Assembly: GCA_965279125.1 (NCBI GenBank)
Contig: CBDIHL010000045.1
Span: 62,001 to 126,000, forward strand
Direction: 5' to 3'
Source: Dinoroseobacter sp965279125
Lineage (GTDB): Bacteria; Pseudomonadota; Alphaproteobacteria; Rhodobacterales; Rhodobacteraceae
Length of the DNA: 64,000 nucleotides
Shown: piece after piece, positions 17,157 through 25,093 of the stretch
Position numbering within the stretch: the first letter of the stretch is position 1
Layout of the letters: every line of letters starts with the position of its first letter
Program-made: the position numbers and the translations under genes
The notes under the pieces: generated by a model
Seen by the model: the letters and a program-made list of their open reading frames with translations, nothing else
The model's database searches: none
What the model was told of the DNA's origin: nothing

Positions 17157-18527
17157 ATGTCTATCCCTCAATCCGGCGGCGGCCTGATCGAAGACCATTC
17201 CCAACTTGCCGAATACCTCGCTGATGGCTGCAAGCCCAAGGACGCATGGCGCATCGGGACCGAGCACGAAAAGTTCGGCTACTGCCAAGACAGCCTCAAG
17301 CCGTTGCCTTATGAAGGCGAGCGGTCCATCCACGCGGTCTTGTCCGGGCTGCGCGACACCTATGGGTGGTCGCCGGTCGAGGAAGGCGGCAAGCTGATCG
17401 GGCTGGTAAAAGGCGCGGCAAATGTCAGCCTCGAGCCCGGCGGCGCGCTGGAACTCAGCGGCGGTCCTCTGGAAACGATCCACGAGACTTGTGACGAGGT
17501 GAACGAACACCTGCGCGAGGTCAAAGACGTGTCCGACAAGATCGGTGTGCGCTTCATCGGCCTCGGGGCGGCCCCCGTTTGGACCCATGACGAGATGCCC
17601 CTGATGCCCAAGGGCCGCTACAAGCTGATGGACGGCTACATGCAAAAGGTAGGCTCCATGGGCACGTCGATGATGCGGCGGACCTGCACGGTTCAAGTGA
17701 ACCTCGATTTCGGGTCCGAGGCCGATATGGTGCAAAAGCTGCGCGTGGCTTTGGCGTTGCAGCCTGTGGCGACAGCGCTGTTTGCCAATTCGCCGTTCTT
17801 CGAGGGCAAGCCAAACGGCCATAAGTCATGGCGCAGCCGCATCTGGCGCGACCTCGATCCGGCGCGCACTGGCATGTTGCCGTTCGTGTTCGAGGACGGG
17901 ATGGGGTTCGAGCGTTGGGTCGATTACGCGCTCGATGTTCCGATGTATTTTGTCTACCGCGACGGGCAATATATCGACGCTTTGGGGCAATCCTTCCGTG
18001 ATTTCCTGAAAGGCGAGCTGCCCGCGATGCCCGGTGAAAAGCCCTTGCTCAGCGATTGGGCCGACCACCTGACCACCGCATTCCCCGAAGCCCGGATCAA
18101 GAAGTATATCGAGATGCGCGGGGCCGATGGCGGACCTTGGCGGCGGCTTTGTGCGCTGCCCGCGCTCTGGGTGGGGCTGACCTATGATCAAGGCGCTTTG
18201 GATGCCGCATGGGATCTGGTGAAAGGCTGGAATGCCGAGACGCGCGAAGGGTTGCGGGTGGCGGCATCGGTAGACGGGCTGCAAGCGCGGGTCGGTGATA
18301 TCAAGATGCACGATCTGGCGCGCGAGGTCGTGTCGATTGCCGAAGCCGGTTTGGCGGCGCGCGCGCGGCCCGGTGCCGGTGGACTTATTCCTGACGAGAC
18401 GCATTTCCTCAACGCGCTGAAGGAAAGCCTCGACAGTGGCCAGACCCCAGCGGACGAATTGCTTGTCCGGTATCATGGGGACTGGCGGGGCGACCTCAGC
18501 CGCATCTACGAAGACTATTCGTACTAG
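17157..18527 (+). CDS. gshA: Glutamate-cysteine ligase, plant/alphaproteobacterial type
   Basis: A 456-residue ATP-dependent ligase of the GCS2 plant-like class, distinct from E. coli GshA. Its landmarks are GTEHEKFGY near the N-terminus, SLEPGGALELSGGPLETIH, the MMRRTCTVQVNLDF metal/ATP-binding strand, and FFEGKPNGHKSWRSRIWRDLDPARTG. It makes gamma-glutamylcysteine, the first step of glutathione synthesis. The ATG at 17157 is chosen because the longer frame runs into the upstream gene. It converges on the next gene, the ends overlapping by 4 bp. The glutathione transferase at 25.9 kb would use its end product. Confidence 0.93.
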   Translation: MSIPQSGGGLIEDHSQLAEYLADGCKPKDAWRIGTEHEKFGYCQDSLKPLPYEGERSIHAVLSGLRDTYGWSPVEEGGKLIGLVKGAANVSLEPGGALELSGGPLETIHETCDEVNEHLREVKDVSDKIGVRFIGLGAAPVWTHDEMPLMPKGRYKLMDGYMQKVGSMGTSMMRRTCTVQVNLDFGSEADMVQKLRVALALQPVATALFANSPFFEGKPNGHKSWRSRIWRDLDPARTGMLPFVFEDGMGFERWVDYALDVPMYFVYRDGQYIDALGQSFRDFLKGELPAMPGEKPLLSDWADHLTTAFPEARIKKYIEMRGADGGPWRRLCALPALWVGLTYDQGALDAAWDLVKGWNAETREGLRVAASVDGLQARVGDIKMHDLAREVVSIAEAGLAARARPGAGGLIPDETHFLNALKESLDSGQTPADELLVRYHGDWRGDLSRIYEDYSY

Positions 18528-18895
18528 ACGGGCGCGCCTTCGACGGCACTGTCAGCGAGTGGTTTTTGGGCAGGGCTTAACGCTTCATTCACCACGCCGC
18601 GCAGGGTTGCGACGGCTTGCGTAAAGCCAAGGCCAAGCGCCAGACAAGCGATGCCAAGCGCGCCCAGCAACCCCACGAGCGAGGTTTGCAAGGCCGGCAA
18701 TATCATCGCGGCCAGAACGACGCCGCCCAGCCCAATCGTGGCAAAGCCCGTTGCGATTGTGATCGCGGCGGATCGTGCGGCCCGGCCCGAGATCGGGCAG
18801 GCCCCCATCAAGGCCCCGATGCGCAGGATCATGTGGGTCAGGATTGCCAGTGCCGCGAGGGCGATGATGAAATAGGCGATGTAGAAGATGGTCAT
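18524..18895 (-). CDS. Small membrane protein, unknown function
   Basis: A 123-residue protein with three or four predicted membrane helices (about residues 3-30, 42-66 and 70-97) and a short hydrophilic tail. No catalytic motif is visible. It follows another small membrane protein on the same strand after a 21-bp gap, so the two and the regulator upstream may form one unit. Confidence 0.65.
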   Translation of the reverse strand: MTIFYIAYFIIALAALAILTHMILRIGALMGACPISGRAARSAAITIATGFATIGLGGVVLAAMILPALQTSLVGLLGALGIACLALGLGFTQAVATLRGVVNEALSPAQKPLADSAVEGAPV

Positions 18896-18916
18896 GTCGT
18901 TTCTACTTTCACGAGG

Positions 18917-19375
18917 TCAGACGGGAAAATTCGGGTTGCGGAAGCGGCGGTAGAGGATGGCAAAGACCATGCCCCAAAGGCCCGCATGGACCGCGCAGAT
19001 CGCGGCGCAGAGGCCCACGACCCATGCCAGGGTCAAGGCGTCTGCGATGTCGGATCCGCGCGCGATAAAGTTCGGCAGAAATGCAAGATAGCAGGGTATG
19101 GTGAGGGCACAGATTGTCTTGAAGCCAAGGCCGAAAAAGCGATCGTCGCTGATCTCGCCCCGGCGGAGCGCCCACCAAAGGATCGGTCCGCCGATCAGCA
19201 GGTAAGGCAAGCCCCCGACAAGCACCGCAAAGCTTGGGATCAACAACAGCGGTGCGCCGAGCAGCCCGACGACCAGCGGGGCGAGGATCAGAGCAATGAA
19301 AAACGCCACGGGATCGACAAGCCGCTCGGGGGGCTTGGGTGTTGGAAATAAAATGCTTCTGGTTATCACAGTCAT
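18917..19375 (-). CDS. Multi-helix membrane protein, unknown function
   Basis: A 152-residue protein with four predicted transmembrane helices (around residues 23-47, 50-70, 88-105 and 112-140). The ATG at 19375 follows TTTCTGAAAT-CTCCG-AAATATG, which resembles a half of the operator upstream of the neighbouring GbsR-type gene, so it may be a regulator target. No family is recognised with confidence. Confidence 0.68.
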   Translation of the reverse strand: MTVITRSILFPTPKPPERLVDPVAFFIALILAPLVVGLLGAPLLLIPSFAVLVGGLPYLLIGGPILWWALRRGEISDDRFFGLGFKTICALTIPCYLAFLPNFIARGSDIADALTLAWVVGLCAAICAVHAGLWGMVFAILYRRFRNPNFPV

Positions 19376-19411
19376 TTCTGAAATCTCCGAAATATGCGGG
19401 CAAATAAAGAC

Positions 19412-19942
19412 TTAGTCTTTGCCCCCTGGAAGAAACCGCGCGATGCGTGCGCCGAGTTTCAGCACACTCAGTTGCACCCCACGCGGCAGGCGCGCGACCT
19501 CGGCGTACCAGCCATCGAACATCTCCATGGTGTCGAGTGTCTCGGCCATGCGCTTGCGGATCTTCTTAGGCGTGTCGTCCTCGCGCGCCTCTTCCGCGAC
19601 TTTGCGAAGGGCGTTCAGCGTTGGCGTGAACTCGCGCTCGCGCCGCCCTTCAATGACGACATTCACCAGATCAAACATATCGCGGATGGAGGTGAAGTGG
19701 TCGCGGCGATCCCCAAGCTTACGGCTGGATTGGGCGAGGCCCCAGCCCTGAAGCTCTTTCAATGCCGTGGACACGTTGGAGCGCGCCATGCTGAGGGTCT
19801 CGCAAATCTCGTCAGCGGTCAGCGCCTCAGGCGCGAGGTGCAGCAGCGCGTGCACCTGTGCGACGGAGCGGTTCGTCCCCCATTTCGCACCCATCTCCCC
19901 CCAGTGGAGGATGAACTCTTGCATGGCGGGGGTCAGTTGCAT
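19412..19942 (-). CDS. GbsR/MarR-family winged-helix regulator
   Basis: A 176-residue regulator with the GbsR layout: an N-terminal helix (MQEFILHWGEMGAKWGTNRSVAQVHALL), a winged helix-turn-helix around residues 35-85 (ALTADEICETLSMARSNVST then ELQGWGLAQSSRKLGDRRD), and a helical dimerisation C-terminus. GbsR proteins in other bacteria repress osmoprotectant or multidrug genes. A 12-6-12 inverted repeat directly upstream suggests it controls its own promoter. The two membrane-protein genes downstream are the most likely targets. Confidence 0.85.
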   Translation of the reverse strand: MQLTPAMQEFILHWGEMGAKWGTNRSVAQVHALLHLAPEALTADEICETLSMARSNVSTALKELQGWGLAQSSRKLGDRRDHFTSIRDMFDLVNVVIEGRREREFTPTLNALRKVAEEAREDDTPKKIRKRMAETLDTMEMFDGWYAEVARLPRGVQLSVLKLGARIARFLPGGKD

Positions 19943-19952
19943 CCGGGTATTC

Positions 19953-19982
19953 CTGAAATTTCTGATATAACAGAAATATCAG
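19953..19982. promoter_or_regulatory. Operator, 12-6-12 inverted repeat upstream of the GbsR-type gene
   Basis: CTGAAATTTCTG (19953-19964) and CAGAAATATCAG (19971-19982) are reverse complements at 11 of 12 positions, separated by ATATAA. The element starts 10 bp upstream of the regulator's ATG, where a repressor dimer would block transcription. TTGAC at 19985-19989 reads in the opposite direction and could be part of a divergent promoter. Confidence 0.7.
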
Positions 19983-20013
19983 GCTTGACGGCAAAGTCAA
20001 GAATTACTGATGC

Positions 20014-20532
20014 CTAGCTGGGTTGACCCTGACGCGCGACGTTATTGCGATAGTATTCAAGGATTTCCGCACGACGCTCGGCCTCGGTCGGCGCGGGTTT
20101 CATACCGCGGGGCAGGCGCATTTTGGCCGGACCCTTCGCCCCGTAGGGATGTGTGCCGAATCTGTTGCGCCCGGGGGTGCTGGGCATCAGCAAAAAGAAC
20201 AGAAGGATAATGACGCCGATGAGTGGAATGACCGTGATAAAGAACCACCAGCCGCTGTGATCGGTGTCATGCAAGCGCCGCACCAGCACGGTTAGGCTGG
20301 GGAGCCAGAAGAACAGCAGGTAAACGATGGTGGATATGCCGCCGAACTGCACGCTCAGCGCTTCGGCACGCTCGGGTCCGATGCTCGCGAAATACAAGGT
20401 TGCGCAAAATGTCAGCACAAAGACTGCGAGGAATTGATAGAGCGTAAACCACCAATATTCCGCGCGGCTCGCGCGTCCTGAAAAGTTCAGAATATTCGTG
20501 TAACTGCTTTTGATCGCACCGAAAAAACCCAT
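20014..20532 (-). CDS. DUF805 membrane protein
   Basis: A 172-residue protein with the DUF805 signature: FSGRASRAEYWWFTL near the N-terminus, four transmembrane helices, and the conserved RRLHDTDHSGWW loop. The C-terminal ~45 residues are a charged cytoplasmic tail. DUF805 proteins are of unknown function and are often linked to envelope traits. It is the last gene of the pyrB-pyrC-plsY operon, 4 bp after plsY. Confidence 0.88.
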   Translation of the reverse strand: MGFFGAIKSSYTNILNFSGRASRAEYWWFTLYQFLAVFVLTFCATLYFASIGPERAEALSVQFGGISTIVYLLFFWLPSLTVLVRRLHDTDHSGWWFFITVIPLIGVIILLFFLLMPSTPGRNRFGTHPYGAKGPAKMRLPRGMKPAPTEAERRAEILEYYRNNVARQGQPS

Positions 20533-20536
20533 CGCA

Positions 20537-21148
20537 CTACTCTTTTTTGGCGTTTATCCTCGTTTCCGTGCCATTAAGCAGACGAATTATGTTCTCGCCG
20601 TGGCGATACCAGACCAATATTCCGAGCAATACTGTCAAAATCAGGACATCTGGCGCGCCTAGCCCCCATGCAAGCGCCGGTGCCATCACTGACGCCATGA
20701 GTGCCGACAGGGACGAGATGCGGAACGTGTAGGCCATGAACAGCCACACGACGCCCGCGCCAATCCCAACCGGCCATGCCAGCGTCAGCAGAAGGCCGAA
20801 GAATGTGGCGACGCCTTTGCCGCCCTTGAACCGCAAATAGACGGGAAAACAATGACCTAGGAATGCCATGAGGCCCGCAAGCTGGGCCGCGTCCTCGCCC
20901 AGAAACGCCCTTGCCACCAACACCGCAACACCCGCCTTGCCCGCATCGAACAGCAGCGTCAAAGCGGCGGCGAATTTGTTGCCGGTGCGCAATACGTTCG
21001 TCGCGCCGATATTGCCGGAGCCAATTTCGCGCAGGTTTCCGAGACCGAAAAGCCGCGCAATGACGATCCCGAAGGGGATCGCGCCGACGAGGTAGGCGAT
21101 CACTGCGGTCAGCGCCAGCAGCTCGGGCGCGGTGGTTATCTCGGGCAT
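20537..21148 (-). CDS. plsY: Acyl-phosphate:glycerol-3-phosphate acyltransferase PlsY
   Basis: A 203-residue polytopic protein with the three PlsY motifs: AIPFGIVIAR and the SGNIGATNVLR loop, then FKGGKGVAT with the phosphate-binding glycines, then a C-terminal helix pair. It uses acyl-phosphate to acylate glycerol-3-phosphate, the first step of phospholipid synthesis at the inner membrane. It follows the pyrC-like gene by 4 bp, an arrangement also found in other Rhodobacteraceae. Confidence 0.95.
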   Translation of the reverse strand: MPEITTAPELLALTAVIAYLVGAIPFGIVIARLFGLGNLREIGSGNIGATNVLRTGNKFAAALTLLFDAGKAGVAVLVARAFLGEDAAQLAGLMAFLGHCFPVYLRFKGGKGVATFFGLLLTLAWPVGIGAGVVWLFMAYTFRISSLSALMASVMAPALAWGLGAPDVLILTVLLGILVWYRHGENIIRLLNGTETRINAKKE

Positions 21149-21152
21149 CGCT

Positions 21153-22436
21153 TCAATCCTCCGCTAGCGGGTACACCTGCGCGCCCCCAACCCATGTGGC
21201 CTTCACGCGCCCCTGCATCCGCGCCCCGTCATAAGGGGTGTTTTTGGACTTTGAGTGCAGCTTTGCCCTGTCCAGAACGAACGGCGCATCGGGATCAAAC
21301 AGCACCAGATCAGCGGGCGCTCCGGGGGCCAGACGACCACCGGGCAGGCGCAGACGTTTGGCGGGGTTCAGCGACAAGGCGCGCCAGAGCTGCGGCAGAT
21401 CAAGCGCGCCGGAATGGACGAGGCGCATGGCGGCGGGCAGAAGCGTCTCGAGGCCCACAGCACCGCTCGCAGCCTCCTCAAACGGCAGGCGTTTGCTTTC
21501 CTCGTCCTGAGGTGTGTGCATCGAACAGATGACGTCGATCTCGCCGGACGCCACAGCCTCGACCATGGCCAAGCGATCCTCTTCCGAGCGCAGCGGCGGC
21601 TTGACCTTAAAGAAGGTGCGATAGGGGCCGACGTCGAACTCGTTGAGGGTCAGGTGATGGATGGAGATGCCTGCGGTGACGTCGAGGCCAGCCTCGCGCG
21701 CACGCTTGAGGGCGGGCAGGGATTTCGCGGTCGAGATCTGGTCGAGGTGGTAGCGCGCGCCGGTCATCTCGACGAGGGCCAGATCGCGCTCAAGGCCCAT
21801 CCGCTCGGCCATCGGGGACACACCGGGCAGGCCGCGCAAGGTGGCGAACTTGCCGGAGGTGACGGCGGCGCCCTCGCTGAGCGTCGGGTCCTGCGCATGG
21901 CCGATCACCAGCGCATCAAGGCCCTTTGCATAGGTCAATGCGCGGCTCAGCACCTTGAGGTTTTGCACCACGCGGTCGCCATCGGAAAACGCCACCGCCC
22001 CCGCATCGCTGAGAAAGCCGAACTCAGTCATCTCACGCCCATCGCGGCCCTTGGTCAGCGCAGCCATCGGGGCGATGCGCACGCGCGAGACCTCCTGCGC
22101 GCGACGCTTGACGAAATCGAGCACCTCGGGCGTGTCCACCGGCGGCGTTGTGTCGGCGCGCGTGACCATGGTCGTGACACCCCCGGCGGCAGCGGCGCGC
22201 CCGGCGGTCTTGAAGCTTTCTTTGTGACGCTCGCCCGGCTCGCCGATCTTGACGCCCATGTCGATGATGCCGGGGGCGAGGCACTTACCGGCGCAATCGA
22301 TCACCTCAGCGCCGTCGGGCGTGGTGGCGGGATCGCGCGCGAGGATCAGACCGTCGCGGATCAGCAGGCCACCCGGCTGGTCGGTGCCCGCTTCGGGGTC
22401 GATCAGGCGGGCGTTGGTGAGGTGGGTAAGGGTCAT
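21153..22436 (-). CDS. Dihydroorotase homologue without metal ligands (PyrC'/PyrX-like)
   Basis: A 427-residue amidohydrolase-fold protein aligned with class I dihydroorotase along its length, but the catalytic metal site is gone. The usual D-x-HxH segment reads DMGVKIGEPG (residues 59-68). The HCED segment reads HAQD (180-183), the third ligand histidine in AHVSTA is Gln233 (LDQISTA), and the TDHAPH segment is SMHTPQ (305-310). It should therefore not cleave dihydroorotate. Pseudomonas PyrC' is a known non-catalytic homologue that builds the ATCase complex with PyrB, and pyrB heads this operon. The ATG overlaps the upstream gene by 4 bp. Confidence 0.88.
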   Translation of the reverse strand: MTLTHLTNARLIDPEAGTDQPGGLLIRDGLILARDPATTPDGAEVIDCAGKCLAPGIIDMGVKIGEPGERHKESFKTAGRAAAAGGVTTMVTRADTTPPVDTPEVLDFVKRRAQEVSRVRIAPMAALTKGRDGREMTEFGFLSDAGAVAFSDGDRVVQNLKVLSRALTYAKGLDALVIGHAQDPTLSEGAAVTSGKFATLRGLPGVSPMAERMGLERDLALVEMTGARYHLDQISTAKSLPALKRAREAGLDVTAGISIHHLTLNEFDVGPYRTFFKVKPPLRSEEDRLAMVEAVASGEIDVICSMHTPQDEESKRLPFEEAASGAVGLETLLPAAMRLVHSGALDLPQLWRALSLNPAKRLRLPGGRLAPGAPADLVLFDPDAPFVLDRAKLHSKSKNTPYDGARMQGRVKATWVGGAQVYPLAED

Positions 22437-22975
22437 GTGGTGCGGCCTTGTATCTCGCGGATCAGGCGGTGGACATGCGCGCCGTCGGTGAGCGCGCGGA
22501 AGGTGAAGGGACCATACCGGCTGTTGCCAACGCCAAAGCCCCGCATATCGCCCCGTGCGCGATGGGGTGTGCCGAGGATCAGCGTGGACAGGTTGCCTTG
22601 CGTATAGGCGACTTGGGTGTCCTTGTTGATGGGCATATCCCTGAGGTGCCGCCCGAACGCGCGGGTCGCGATCCACGCGCGTTTGGTGGACAGCGCATAG
22701 ACGGTGTGGCGGCGGTGAAACTGATCGTGAAAGAAGCGGCCAATAACGATGTAGACGCCGATCAGCAGGAACGGCAGGCCAAAGAGGTTGAACAGGATCG
22801 GTGCGCCCATAACCCAAACGCCGACGTTCCAGATCAGCGCGAACCCGCCCCAGAGCAACGAGAACGGGATCAAGAAAGCATCGCTGGCCCGCAACAGGAA
22901 CAGCTTGTCCGAGGGGGCACCTTCCCAGAGCAATGTCTCGCCCTCGTCAAAATAGGGATCCCAACCTGTGCTCAT
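22433..22975 (-). CDS. Bacterial PH-domain (bPH) membrane protein
   Basis: A 180-residue protein starting WDPYFDEGETLLWEGAP, the typical opening of bacterial PH-like (YdbS/DUF304-type) proteins. Two transmembrane helices (about residues 38-58 and 62-82) are followed by the YALSTKRAWI strand pattern and a C-terminal beta-rich region. It overlaps pyrC' on one side and the Imm22-like gene on the other by 4 bp each. A related but longer protein is encoded two genes upstream, so the operon carries a diverged bPH pair. The function is unknown. Confidence 0.75.
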   Translation of the reverse strand: MSTGWDPYFDEGETLLWEGAPSDKLFLLRASDAFLIPFSLLWGGFALIWNVGVWVMGAPILFNLFGLPFLLIGVYIVIGRFFHDQFHRRHTVYALSTKRAWIATRAFGRHLRDMPINKDTQVAYTQGNLSTLILGTPHRARGDMRGFGVGNSRYGPFTFRALTDGAHVHRLIREIQGRTT

Positions 22976-23403
22976 GCTAGCTCGGCCACGCCAACATAGC
23001 GCGCTTGCGGCGTGGACCTGAGCGGCGGCGCATTGTCCGGCAGCGCGTTGTCGTAGATCAGCACGGCTTGGGCCACGTGGGGCGTGCCGAGGAACACGGC
23101 GTTGGCATCGACCTCGTGGCGCAGCAGCGGGCGGATATGGGCGTCGATCTCGTCGGCGCTCCCCTCGATCAGCTCGACATAGTTGCGGTCGAGATAGGGC
23201 AGATGCAGGTCATCCTCGAAGGTGCAGCGCGGCTCGGCATCCTGGGTGGTCCAGATCTGATCGACGTAGTTGAGGAACCCTTGGCTGGTCTCGAACGCGC
23301 ATGTGAAGATGTGGACGGTTTCGGGCGCGGGAGGGACGACGCGGGTCGGGGCCTCGGGCCGCGCGGGTTTCTTGGCGAGGAGGGTGCGGAGCCAGCCTAG
23401 CAT
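22972..23403 (-). CDS. Imm22-like protein (immunity protein 22 fold), function unknown
   Basis: A 143-residue soluble protein with a basic, Pro-rich N-terminal ~25 residues followed by VHIFTCAFETSQGFLNYVDQ and then CTFEDDLHLPYLDRNYVELI. The order (hydrophobic strand, aromatic helix, acidic FxxDL, aromatic DxDYVE) resembles the Imm22 family of contact-dependent toxin immunity proteins. No toxin gene is nearby, so a housekeeping use of the fold is as likely as immunity. It overlaps both neighbouring bPH genes. The family call is from memory of the motif pattern. Confidence 0.6.
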   Translation of the reverse strand: MLGWLRTLLAKKPARPEAPTRVVPPAPETVHIFTCAFETSQGFLNYVDQIWTTQDAEPRCTFEDDLHLPYLDRNYVELIEGSADEIDAHIRPLLRHEVDANAVFLGTPHVAQAVLIYDNALPDNAPPLRSTPQARYVGVAELA

Positions 23404-24050
23404 GGGACCTCTCCTTCTGGGGCCTCGGATTTTAGCGTCTTGAGCAAAGCGACGACCTTTGGGCCGTCAGGGATGAGGCGCAGCTCGAGGCCGCGTTCGC
23501 GGTAGCCGTTTATGAATAGATCCCACATCCACAACGGGTAGAAGATCCGAAGCCAACGCGGTCTTGGGAGGGTTGCAAGCGTCCAATGCAGCTTCGGCTC
23601 GGTGGAATATGGGATGTCGCCACCCGCCTGGTAGGGATCGAGTTGTATGTTTGTGAGGCGCTTCGGGGTAGCGTCGATTTTCAGCTCGGGTGTGATGGGC
23701 TTTTGGGTTAGGATTTCGCCCGTGTTAGTGTCAGCGCGCAACACCCGTTGCCTTGAGAGCGCATACCTTAGGCGTTTGCGAATGGCTTGATCTCGAATGC
23801 CGCGCCCGATTGCTATCCGTAACGCCATTGGGAATGCAGCCGCCAAAGCGAGCATCGCAGTCAGGTCTGGGTTGGGGCGGGCGAATGCCGTCAAGACAAA
23901 GAGGATCGCTGCTGTGCACCATGTAAATGTTGGCGTAACAATGAAGAAGTCCAGCCAATGGTGGAAGAAACGAATGCGTGTGTTTGGCCGCCCTGACCAC
24001 AGCAACTCCTCGCCCGGCTCTAGATGTGGCGTCCAATCGAAATCGCTCAC
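23397..24050 (-). CDS. bPH-like membrane protein, diverged paralogue
   Basis: A 217-residue protein opening with WTPHLEPGEELLWSGRP, parallel to the DEGETLLWEGAP start of its paralogue at 22.4-23.0 kb. It has two membrane helices (about residues 32-54 and 60-85), the YALSRQRVLRADTNTGE segment, and a C-terminal domain ending in a short helix. It overlaps pyrB by 4 bp and the Imm22-like gene by 7 bp. Such PH-like proteins bind membranes or partners, but nothing specific can be read here. Confidence 0.68.
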   Translation of the reverse strand: MSDFDWTPHLEPGEELLWSGRPNTRIRFFHHWLDFFIVTPTFTWCTAAILFVLTAFARPNPDLTAMLALAAAFPMALRIAIGRGIRDQAIRKRLRYALSRQRVLRADTNTGEILTQKPITPELKIDATPKRLTNIQLDPYQAGGDIPYSTEPKLHWTLATLPRPRWLRIFYPLWMWDLFINGYRERGLELRLIPDGPKVVALLKTLKSEAPEGEVPC

Positions 24051-24994
24051 GCCGCGGCCTCCCGATCTGCCCGCAGGTTCTGCGCCAGCAGGTCCATCGC
24101 GGCCATGCGCACCGCCACGCCCATCTCGACCTGATCTTGGATCACCGAGCGGTTGATGTCGTCGGCCAGAAGCCCGTCGATTTCCACCCCTCGGTTCATT
24201 GGCCCCGGATGCATCACGATGGCATCGTCTTTGGCGTGGCCTAGCTTTTCGGGGTCGAGCCCGTAGCGGTGGTAGTATTCACGCTCGGACGGGATGAATC
24301 CGCCATCCATCCGTTCCTTTTGCAGCCGCAGCATCATCACCACATCGCAGCCCGCAAGCCCTTCGCGCATGTCGTCGTAAACCTCGACACCAAGCTCGGC
24401 CACACCGGACGGCATGAGGGTCGTGGGACCGACGAGGCGCACTCGATTCTCCATCTTGCCGAGCAGCATGATGTTGGACCGTGCCACGCGGCTATGGGCG
24501 ATATCCCCACAGATCGCGATGTTCAGACGGTGCAGACGGCCCTTGGCGCGGCGTATGGTGAGCGCGTCGAGCAGCGCTTGGGTGGGATGCTCGTGCCGCC
24601 CGTCGCCCGCATTCAGCACCGCGCAATTTACCTTCTGGGCCAGCAGATCGACCGCACCGGATTGCGGATGGCGTACCACCAAAAGATCGGGGTGCATCGC
24701 GTTCAGGGTCATCGCCGTGTCGATCAGCGTCTCGCCCTTCTTGATGGAACTGGCGGCCATGGACATGTTCATGACGTCGGCACCAAGGCGTTTGCCGGCG
24801 ATCTCGAAACTGGCTTGGGTGCGGGTGGAGGCCTCGAAAAACATGTTGATCTGGGTCATGCCTGCGAGCGCGTTGGCATGCTTCTCGGGACGGCGGTTGA
24901 GGTCCACATAGGTCTCGGCCAGATCGAGGAGGGTGACGATTTCGTCCGGCCCAAGTGGTTCGATCCCAAGTAGGTGTTTTGCCCGAAATGCCAT
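24047..24994 (-). CDS. pyrB: Aspartate carbamoyltransferase catalytic subunit
   Basis: A 315-residue ATCase with the carbamoyl-phosphate site FEASTRTQASFEIAGKRLG, the SIKKGETLIDT loop with the catalytic lysine, HPQSGA, GDGRHEHPTQALLD, and the aspartate-binding loop (MMLRLQKERM). It makes carbamoyl-aspartate in de novo pyrimidine synthesis. No pyrI regulatory gene follows; instead a catalytically dead pyrC homologue lies three genes downstream, which fits a PyrB-PyrC' holoenzyme as in Pseudomonas. It is the first gene of the seven-gene operon. Confidence 0.95.
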   Translation of the reverse strand: MAFRAKHLLGIEPLGPDEIVTLLDLAETYVDLNRRPEKHANALAGMTQINMFFEASTRTQASFEIAGKRLGADVMNMSMAASSIKKGETLIDTAMTLNAMHPDLLVVRHPQSGAVDLLAQKVNCAVLNAGDGRHEHPTQALLDALTIRRAKGRLHRLNIAICGDIAHSRVARSNIMLLGKMENRVRLVGPTTLMPSGVAELGVEVYDDMREGLAGCDVVMMLRLQKERMDGGFIPSEREYYHRYGLDPEKLGHAKDDAIVMHPGPMNRGVEIDGLLADDINRSVIQDQVEMGVAVRMAAMDLLAQNLRADREAAA

Positions 24995-25093
24995 TATGTC
25001 CCCCGACGCGCTGGGGCGGTTATAGGACGGTCTGGCGCGTGCTCACAAGACCGCCAATTGCGACTCAGGGAGCGGGGTCATAGGGTGCCGCTT

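Noticed and set aside
22972..23403. Toxin-immunity or contact-dependent inhibition system
   Set aside because: Only an Imm22-like fold is seen; no polymorphic toxin, secretion gene or second immunity gene is nearby, and the gene is locked inside a pyrimidine operon.
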